From an uncultured bacterium (GTDB taxonomy: Bacteria; Actinomycetota; Coriobacteriia; Coriobacteriales; Atopobiaceae), in contig CAJMPT010000037.1 of assembly GCA_905215465.1 (NCBI GenBank), forward strand, positions 1 to 17,838: a stretch of 17,838 nt of DNA, in the 5' to 3' direction. A program made the translations under genes and the position numbers. The notes under the pieces are model-generated. The model was not told the origin of the DNA and did no database searches. It saw only the letters and a list, made by a program, of their open reading frames with translations. This document shows positions 13,621 to 17,838 of this stretch, one piece after another (the stretch's first letter is position 1; each line of letters opens with the position of its first letter).

Positions 13621-14144
13621 TTGCCTGAACCTCCTTGGTAGAAGCCCTGCGCATTGACAGGGATGGTGCCCTTCTCGGGAACCTCCCCTATGACCTGATC
13701 GATGACCGGGAGCAGAAGCTCGCCCTCCCCCGTGACGTCAATGACCCAGACGTCGTTGGCGGGGCCGACCATGACCTCGGTGATGGTGCCGGAAAGACCG
13801 AGCTCGGAATCCTCGACCTCGCGCCCGACGAGGAGCTCGGCGTTTTTGAGCTCAAAGTCCTCGGGTAGGTCGTCCCGGCTGGCGAGGACGTAGCGGCCCA
13901 CCAGGCCCTGCGCCCCGTCGATGGAGTCGACGCCCGAAAGCGAGACGAGCTGTCCCGCGCGGCCGTCGTCCGTCGCCTCCGCGACCGTGTGCCAGCGGCT
14001 CCCCTTAAGCTGGGGAGGCACCACGGCCACCTTGAGGCCCTCGTGCATAAGCGAGGGAAGGCCGTGAACGGGAACCGTCACGACCTCCCCTCTTCTCCCG
14101 TGGGTCTTCTCCACACGGGCTATGACTCTGTAGCGCTCTCGCAC
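13617..14144 (-). CDS. rimM: Ribosome maturation factor RimM
   Basis: Predicted 175-residue RimM, which binds S19 and helps assembly of the 30S subunit head. The N-terminal beta-barrel domain (YRVIARVEKTHGRRGEVVTVPV, residues ~5-26, through ~90) is followed by a PRC-barrel domain (~97-165) with LVGREVEDS, GTITEVMVGPANDVWVIDV and LLPVIDQVI. Length is normal. The start is taken as the GTG at 14144, seven bases past the KH-gene stop; there is no good ATG nearby and the ribosome binding site is weak (TAGGC), so coupling to the upstream gene is likely. The position between a KH-domain gene and trmD is the usual one in Gram-positive bacteria. Confidence 0.92.
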   Translation of the reverse strand: MRERYRVIARVEKTHGRRGEVVTVPVHGLPSLMHEGLKVAVVPPQLKGSRWHTVAEATDDGRAGQLVSLSGVDSIDGAQGLVGRYVLASRDDLPEDFELKNAELLVGREVEDSELGLSGTITEVMVGPANDVWVIDVTGEGELLLPVIDQVIGEVPEKGTIPVNAQGFYQGGSGK

Positions 14145-14150
14145 CGTGGC

Positions 14151-14444
14151 CTAGCCTACGACCTCGACCTCGACGGCAGTGCCGACGCGCTGCCCGAGGG
14201 CGCGCGCGAGGGTCCTGATCGCCTTGATCGTGCGGCCCTTGCGGCCGATGACCCTGCCTGCGTCCTCCTCGGAGCACGTGACCTCGATGAGCGAGCCGCT
14301 CTCGCCATCGGTCACGTCAAGGGAGACGGCTGACTCGTCGTCGACAAGACCGCAAACAATGTACTCCACAAGGTCGGCGACCTTGTCAGAGGGCATCTCC
14401 TCGGCCTCAGCGCCCTCGAGCTCGCTGCTACCCGTGGTCTCCAT
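14151..14444 (-). CDS. khpA: KH-domain RNA-binding protein (KhpA/YlqC family)
   Basis: Predicted 97-residue small RNA-binding protein of the KhpA (YlqC, UPF0109) family, which in streptococci pairs with KhpB/EloR and affects cell elongation. The family core begins at DKVADLVEYIVCGLVDDESAV (~20-40) and ends with the KH motif DAGRVIGRKGRTIKAIRTLARAL, where GRKG (67-70) is the GxxG nucleic-acid loop. The first ~17 residues (acidic ETTGSSELEGAEAEE) are an extra. The start is uncertain: the ATG at 14444 is chosen, but a GTG four codons upstream and an ATG 16 codons downstream (giving an 81-residue protein of usual length) are possible, and none has a convincing ribosome binding site. The gene lies 16 bases after rpsP and just before rimM, its usual place. 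Confidence 0.9.
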   Translation of the reverse strand: METTGSSELEGAEAEEMPSDKVADLVEYIVCGLVDDESAVSLDVTDGESGSLIEVTCSEEDAGRVIGRKGRTIKAIRTLARALGQRVGTAVEVEVVG

Positions 14445-14460
14445 GTGATCGACCACGCAG

Positions 14461-14811
14461 CTACTCGGCGTCGACAGCCTCAGCGGCGGCCTCGGCGGCA
14501 GCCTCGGCGGCAGCGGCAGCCTTGGCGGCGGCCTTCTTGGACATCTTGGCCTTCTTCTCGGTGATGACCTCGCCGGAGCGGGCAACGTCGATCAGGTGAG
14601 AGACGGCGTTGGTGGGCTGGGCGCCCTTGGAGATCCACTCGTCAACCTTCTCGAGGTTGATGTCGATGACCTTCGGGTTGGTCAGCGGGTTGTAGCGGCC
14701 GACCTCCTCGATGTAACGGCCGTCACGCGGCATGCGGCCGTCGGCGACGACGACGCGGTAGTACGGACGCTTCTTGGCACCGTGACGGGCCAGGCGAATC
14801 TTGACTGCCAA
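14461..14811 (-). CDS. rpsP: 30S ribosomal protein S16 with alanine-rich tail
   Basis: Predicted 116-residue S16 of the small ribosomal subunit. Residues 1-80 match the family (AVKIRLARHGAKKRPYYRVVVADGRMPRDGRYIEEVGRYNP, then the WISKGAQPTNAVSHLI segment). The last ~30 residues form an Ala/Lys/Glu low-complexity tail (repeats of AAA and AAEAAAEA) beyond the ~80-90 residues usual for S16. The start is a TTG at 14811 that gives the normal MAVKIRLARHG beginning and has GGAGG seven bases upstream; an in-frame ATG six codons earlier would place that site inside the gene. It is the first gene of the operon and lies 74 bases from the promoter's -10 box. Confidence 0.95.
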   Translation of the reverse strand: MAVKIRLARHGAKKRPYYRVVVADGRMPRDGRYIEEVGRYNPLTNPKVIDINLEKVDEWISKGAQPTNAVSHLIDVARSGEVITEKKAKMSKKAAAKAAAAAEAAAEAAAEAVDAE

Positions 14812-14829
14812 AGTAACTCCTCCAGACAT

Positions 14830-14863
14830 GCGGCACACGTGGTTGTTAGGAAGGCTGTGCCGC
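14830..14863 (-). other. Hairpin in the rpsP leader
   Basis: GCGGCACA and TGTGCCGC (14856-14863 and 14830-14837) form a perfect 8-bp stem with an 18-base loop, ending just before the rpsP ribosome binding site. The loop contains CCTTCC, which could pair with the GGAGG site. It may be a translational control element, but no known S16 leader motif was recognised. Confidence 0.45.
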
Positions 14864-14884
14864 TAAGCCACAAAACAGTTACCT

Positions 14885-14912
14885 ATCATACGACTCTTCA
14901 ATATGGCCGCAA
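14885..14912 (-). promoter_or_regulatory. Sigma70-type promoter of the rpsP operon
   Basis: On the minus strand TTGCGG (14907-14912) and TATGAT (14885-14890) are 16 bases apart. This predicts a start near 14878 and a leader of about 67 bases that includes the rpsP hairpin. It is the only reasonable promoter seen for the rpsP-to-glyS unit. It lies in the divergent region shared with the plus-strand regulator genes. Confidence 0.65.
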
Positions 14913-15019
14913 GGTGCAGTTTTTGTGAACGGAAGGCGACGAGCCCATGTTGGCCCGTCCGCCCTTCAGGCCGCTTTAAGTGCTACGTCTTAGGATTGCT
15001 GAAAACCCTGAACGCGCGA

Positions 15020-15033
15020 GGCCCCACGGGGCC
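15020..15033 (+). other. Inverted repeat upstream of the response regulator
   Basis: GGCCCC-AC-GGGGCC is a 14-base inverted repeat five bases before the AAAGGAGGT site of the response regulator gene. It may be a DNA operator or a small mRNA hairpin near the start site. No binding protein can be named. Confidence 0.4.
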
Positions 15034-15052
15034 GCTCAAAGGAGGTCCACCG

Positions 15053-15730
15053 ATGAACGTGCTTGTCGTCGAAGACGAGAGGAACCTCGCGGACGCCATC
15101 GTGCAGATCCTCAAGGACGGCTCGTACAACGCCGAGGCGGTCTACGACGGCCGCGCCGGCCTCGCGGGCGCCACGAGCGGCCTGTACGACGCCATCGTGC
15201 TCGACGTGATGCTGCCCGGCATGAGCGGCACCGAGGTGGTCCATGAGATGCGCAGGCAGCAGGTCTCGACGCCAGTCCTCATGCTCACGGCCAAGACCTC
15301 CCTTGCCGACAAGGTCGAGGGCCTCGACGCCGGCGCGGACGACTACATGACCAAGCCCTTTGAGGCTGAGGAGCTTCTCGCCCGACTGCGCGCCCTCATG
15401 CGCCGCCGCGGGGACGTGCTTCTGGACGAGGTGAGCTTTGCCGACGTGAGGCTGGACCTCTCGACCCACGACCTCTCCTGCGGCGAGCGCAAGGTCCACC
15501 TCTCGGGCAAGGAGTTCGAGGTCATGAGCATCCTGATGAGCTCGTCGGCCCGCGTGGTGTCCAAGCAGGACCTCCTCACCCGCGTCTGGGGCGCCGACGC
15601 CGAGGCCTCCGAGAACTCCGTGGAGGCCTACGTCTCGTTCCTGCGCAAGAAGCTCCACCACGTTGGCTCCAAGGTGCAGATAACCACCCTGCGCATGCTC
15701 GGCTACCGCCTTGAGGTCTTCGAGGACTAG
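15053..15730 (+). CDS. OmpR/PhoB-family response regulator
   Basis: Predicted 225-residue DNA-binding response regulator. The receiver domain (1-~115) has the acidic pair in VVEDE (E7, D8), phospho-acceptor Asp51 in VLDVMLPG, the conserved Thr79 and Lys101 (MTKPF). The C-terminal winged-helix domain (~125-222) has LSGKEFEVMSILM, VVSKQDLLTRVWG, SVEAYVSFLRKKL and the terminal LRMLGYRLE wing, as in the OmpR/PhoB class. The ATG is fixed by AAAGGAGGT at 15038-15046. Its partner kinase starts 36 bases downstream in the same orientation, so they form a two-component system. Target genes are unknown. A TAGGAT at 14991-14996 may be a -10 element, without a clear -35 box. Confidence 0.95.
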   Translation: MNVLVVEDERNLADAIVQILKDGSYNAEAVYDGRAGLAGATSGLYDAIVLDVMLPGMSGTEVVHEMRRQQVSTPVLMLTAKTSLADKVEGLDAGADDYMTKPFEAEELLARLRALMRRRGDVLLDEVSFADVRLDLSTHDLSCGERKVHLSGKEFEVMSILMSSSARVVSKQDLLTRVWGADAEASENSVEAYVSFLRKKLHHVGSKVQITTLRMLGYRLEVFED

Positions 15731-15766
15731 ACTGGGACGGTTGTTGCCGAGGCAGGGGGACGCGCC

Positions 15767-16987
15767 ATGCTCAAGAGGCTCCGCCGCAAGTTCTGCGCCA
15801 TAACGCTTCTTCTGGTGGGGGTCGTCCTCGTGGCAGCCCTGGGCTCCTCTTTTGTCTCGACGGTGAACACCCAGAGCCAGATCACCCGCTCCATGCTGGA
15901 GAGGAGCCTCGAGATGGGCTGGGCGCAGCCACCCACCATGGGCGCGGGGGAGAGCGCGGACCGAGCCTTCGTGGTCACGCTCGACGTGAGCGACGCAGGC
16001 GTCGTGCTCAGCAGGTCGGGGGCCGCCATCGAGGTGTCAAGCGGCCAGATGGCAGAGCTCATTTCCAAGGCCATAGAGAGCAACCGGACCTCCGGCCACA
16101 GCGAGAAGAACCACGTGGCGTGGATGAAGCGCCAGACAGACTCGGGCTTCACGCTGGCAGTCTGCGACACCACCTCGCGCGACGAGGCCATAGCGCGTCA
16201 GCTGGGCATTGACCTGGCAATCTTTGCCGGTTCCATGGCGGCGCTGGCCGTGGCGGTGAGGGTCCTCTCAAAGTGGGCGCTCTCCCCCGTCGAGCGCGCC
16301 TGGGACCAGCAGAGGCGCTTCGTCTCGGACGCCAGCCACGAGCTCAAGACGCCCCTGGCGGTCATCTGCGCCAACTCCCAGATACTGACGCACGACGAGA
16401 CGATCCCGGAGGAGAGCCGCAGGTGGGTGAGGAGCACCGCCGAGGAGGCCTCCCACATGAAGGGCCTGGTCGAGGACCTGCTGACCCTCGCGCGCGCCGA
16501 CGAGGCGGCCGCCGGCACCACTCAGGACGCCCTCCGACACGACGAGGTGGACCTCTCGAGCGTGGTCGAGGAGGCAGCCCTGGAGTTTGACGCCGTGGCC
16601 TTCGAGCGGGGCTGCTCGATCGAGGCCGACGTCGCCTGCGGCCTGACCGTGCGCGGCGACGCCTCCCAGTTGGGCCGCGTGGTCCGCACGCTGCTTGACA
16701 ACGCCACCAAGTACGCCGAAAGGGACAGCCAGGTGAGCGTTCGGCTGACGCACGCGGGAGGGCATGCCTCGCTTACCGTGGCAAACAGGGGGCCGGTCAT
16801 AGACCCCGAGGACCTGAGCCACCTCTTCGACCGCTTCTACCGCACAGACAAGGCGCGCAGCAGGCAGGAGACGGGCGGCTACGGACTGGGACTCGCCATT
16901 GCCAAGAGCACCGTGGAGGCCCACGGCGGAAAGATCTGGGCCACCAGCGGCGCGGACGAAGGGACCTGCTTCCACGTCACCCTATAA
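15767..16987 (+). CDS. Sensor histidine kinase without HAMP domain
   Basis: Predicted 406-residue membrane histidine kinase, partner of the preceding regulator. Two membrane segments (~9-30 and ~146-168) enclose an extracytoplasmic region of about 115 residues with no domain I recognise. The second segment leads straight, without a HAMP domain, through SKWALSPVERAWDQQRR into the HisKA helix FVSDASHELKTP with phospho-acceptor His191. The ATPase part has the N box LLDNATKYA (Asn312), the F box LFDRFYR and the G2 box GGYGLGLAIAK (370-380). The G1 box, usually DxGxGI, reads NRGPVI here, so its aspartate is replaced. The ATG has AGGGGGA upstream. The stop codon lies within a TATAAT box that probably serves dinB. 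Confidence 0.94.
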   Translation: MLKRLRRKFCAITLLLVGVVLVAALGSSFVSTVNTQSQITRSMLERSLEMGWAQPPTMGAGESADRAFVVTLDVSDAGVVLSRSGAAIEVSSGQMAELISKAIESNRTSGHSEKNHVAWMKRQTDSGFTLAVCDTTSRDEAIARQLGIDLAIFAGSMAALAVAVRVLSKWALSPVERAWDQQRRFVSDASHELKTPLAVICANSQILTHDETIPEESRRWVRSTAEEASHMKGLVEDLLTLARADEAAAGTTQDALRHDEVDLSSVVEEAALEFDAVAFERGCSIEADVACGLTVRGDASQLGRVVRTLLDNATKYAERDSQVSVRLTHAGGHASLTVANRGPVIDPEDLSHLFDRFYRTDKARSRQETGGYGLGLAIAKSTVEAHGGKIWATSGADEGTCFHVTL

Positions 16988-16988
16988 T
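16983..16988 (+). promoter_or_regulatory. Perfect TATAAT -10 box for a leaderless dinB transcript
   Basis: TATAAT spans the last bases of the histidine kinase, including its stop codon. It ends seven bases before the dinB ATG, the spacing expected if transcription starts at or next to the start codon. No Shine-Dalgarno sequence precedes the ATG and no clear -35 box is seen. Leaderless genes with TAnnnT at this distance are common in actinobacteria. Confidence 0.6.
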
Positions 16989-16995
16989 CAGCCCC

Positions 16996-17820
16996 ATGGA
17001 GAAGAGAGCTGACATAGCGCGCGGCGCGGGCCACGACGCGTCACAGGGTGCCTTTGCGTGGGAGGGCCCCGCCATCGGCCTGCTTGACCTCGACGCCTTC
17101 TTTGCGTCGGTGGAGCAGCTCGACCATCCCGAGTGGCGCGGCAAGCCCCTCATCGTGGGCGGGTCTGCCGGGCGCCGTGGCGTGGTCTCCACCTGCTCCT
17201 ACGAGGCGCGCCGCTTTGGCGTTCACTCCGCCATGCCCTCTTGGCAGGCCGAGCGGCTCTGCCCGGACGCCATCTGGACCCAGGGGCACTACGACCGTTA
17301 CCGCGAGATGAGCGCAGCCGTCATGTCCGTCCTCTACGACGAGACGCCCCTGGTGGAGCAGGTCTCCATCGACGAGGCCTTCTTCGACGTCTCCCCCGGG
17401 CGCTTCTCGCGCGAGAGCCCGGTGGACATCTGCCGACGCGTGCAGTCGCGTGTGAGCGAGCTGGGCGTCACGTGCTCCATCGGCCTGGGCGTCAACAAGA
17501 CCGTGGCCAAGATAGCCTCGGAGCGAGAGAAGCCCCGGGGACTCACCATCGTGTTCCCCGGCACGCAGGAGGCGTTTCTCGCCCCGCTGCCGGTGAGCGC
17601 CATGAGCGGCATCGGCCAGGCAACGGAGCGCCGCCTGCACGAGATGGGTATCCGGACCCTGGGAGAGCTCGCGCGGACCGACCCGCAGAGACTCGCCCGG
17701 ACCTTTGGCGTGGTGGGTCCGAGCATGGCCGTCAGGGCCGCGGGGCTCGAGCAGAGCGCGGTGGCCGACGCGGCGCTCCCGGATAAAAAAGTCCGTAAGG
17801 CTACGGACTTCTCTTTATAG
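16996..17820 (+). CDS. dinB: DNA polymerase IV, truncated before the little-finger domain
   Basis: Predicted 274-residue Y-family translesion polymerase, clearly cut short: full Pol IV is ~350-420 residues. After a ~25-residue leader come LLDLDAFFASVE with catalytic Asp31 and steric-gate Phe36, GVVSTCSYEARRFGVHSAMPSWQAERLCPDA (62-92), the catalytic pair in VSIDEAFFDV (D126, E127), CSIGLGVNKTVAKIASEREKPRG, and the thumb helix-hairpin-helix SGIGQATERRLHEMGIRTLGELA. Homology ends near ALPDKK, where the DNA becomes AT-rich at about 17781; the last ~12 residues are encoded by foreign-looking sequence. The little-finger DNA-grip and beta-clamp-binding tail are missing, so activity is doubtful. There is no ribosome binding site; the TATAAT seven bases upstream suggests leaderless translation. 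Confidence 0.9.
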   Translation: MEKRADIARGAGHDASQGAFAWEGPAIGLLDLDAFFASVEQLDHPEWRGKPLIVGGSAGRRGVVSTCSYEARRFGVHSAMPSWQAERLCPDAIWTQGHYDRYREMSAAVMSVLYDETPLVEQVSIDEAFFDVSPGRFSRESPVDICRRVQSRVSELGVTCSIGLGVNKTVAKIASEREKPRGLTIVFPGTQEAFLAPLPVSAMSGIGQATERRLHEMGIRTLGELARTDPQRLARTFGVVGPSMAVRAAGLEQSAVADAALPDKKVRKATDFSL

Positions 17821-17838
17821 CTAATTTTTTTGGTTCCG
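17781..17838. mobile_element. Probable border of an inserted AT-rich element interrupting dinB
   Basis: From about 17781 to the window edge the base composition drops from strongly GC-rich to AT-rich (runs of six A and seven T), which is unlike anything else here. The change coincides with loss of Pol IV homology. This suggests the end of an integrated element such as an insertion sequence or conjugative transposon. No recombinase or recognised terminal repeat is visible in the 58 bases, so the element type is unknown, and a mis-joined assembly is also possible. Confidence 0.4.
17785..17810 (-). terminator. Terminator-like hairpin at the dinB junction
   Basis: AAGTCCGTA and TACGGACTT (17789-17797 and 17802-17810) form a perfect 9-bp stem with a 4-base loop. 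On the minus strand it is followed by a T-run, as for a rho-independent terminator of a gene entering from the right. On the plus strand CTCTTTA follows, so it may work weakly in both directions. Confidence 0.6.

Noticed and set aside
14839..15052. Small RNA or small gene in the divergent region between rpsP and the response regulator
   Set aside because: Only a promoter, the rpsP leader hairpin and one inverted repeat are supported; short plus-strand frames lack start signals and continue into the regulator gene.
17781..17838. Assignment of the right edge to a specific IS or Tn916/Tn1549-like element
   Set aside because: A-run/T-run borders would fit several element families, but 58 bases without a recombinase or recognised terminal repeat are not enough to name one.

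Overview
The window is GC-rich bacterial chromosome, apart from its last ~55 bases. Its gene content and protein style (glycyl-tRNA synthetase as separate alpha and beta chains, a bacterial pyruvate phosphate dikinase, strong GGAGG ribosome binding sites, actinobacterial-type housekeeping order) point to a Coriobacteriia actinobacterium, probably Olsenella- or Atopobiaceae-like. That placement is inference from protein resemblance, not from a marker search.

Layout: everything from the left edge to about 14.9 kb is on the minus strand, and the remainder is on the plus strand. Read in the direction of transcription, one likely operon starts at a promoter near 14.9 kb: rpsP, a KH-domain RNA-binding protein, rimM, trmD, lepB, glyQ, glyS and a short PPDK-regulator-like gene. 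It ends at a strong intrinsic terminator near 8.75 kb. A second unit follows: ppdK, dgt and a membrane-anchored DUF6273-like protein. A third starts at a consensus promoter near 3.6 kb: rplS, an intrinsic terminator, then rnhB, yraN and comM. The usual rpsP-rimM-trmD-rplS-lepB-rnhB-yraN-comM neighbourhood is therefore present but split by a ~9 kb block of glycyl-tRNA charging, PEP/pyruvate and dNTP genes. On the plus strand, an OmpR-type response regulator and a histidine kinase lacking HAMP form a two-component pair, followed by a DNA polymerase IV gene.

Both ends look broken. At the left edge the comM tail runs into about 55 bases that, in another frame, encode a stretch like motif Ia of an Lhr-type helicase. 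At the right edge dinB loses its little-finger domain where the sequence turns abruptly AT-rich and carries a terminator-like hairpin, probably the border of an inserted element. These edges may be true rearrangements or assembly joins.

The most interesting points are: a PPDK regulator reduced to its N-terminal half with no P-loop half, one gene upstream of a PPDK that keeps the target Thr-Ser-His; a perfect TATAAT seven bases before the dinB ATG, predicting a leaderless mRNA; paired palindromes in the ppdK promoter and leader; and the rplS terminator whose U-tract abuts the rnhB ribosome binding site. I see no CRISPR array, rRNA or tRNA gene, toxin-antitoxin pair or obvious defence system.
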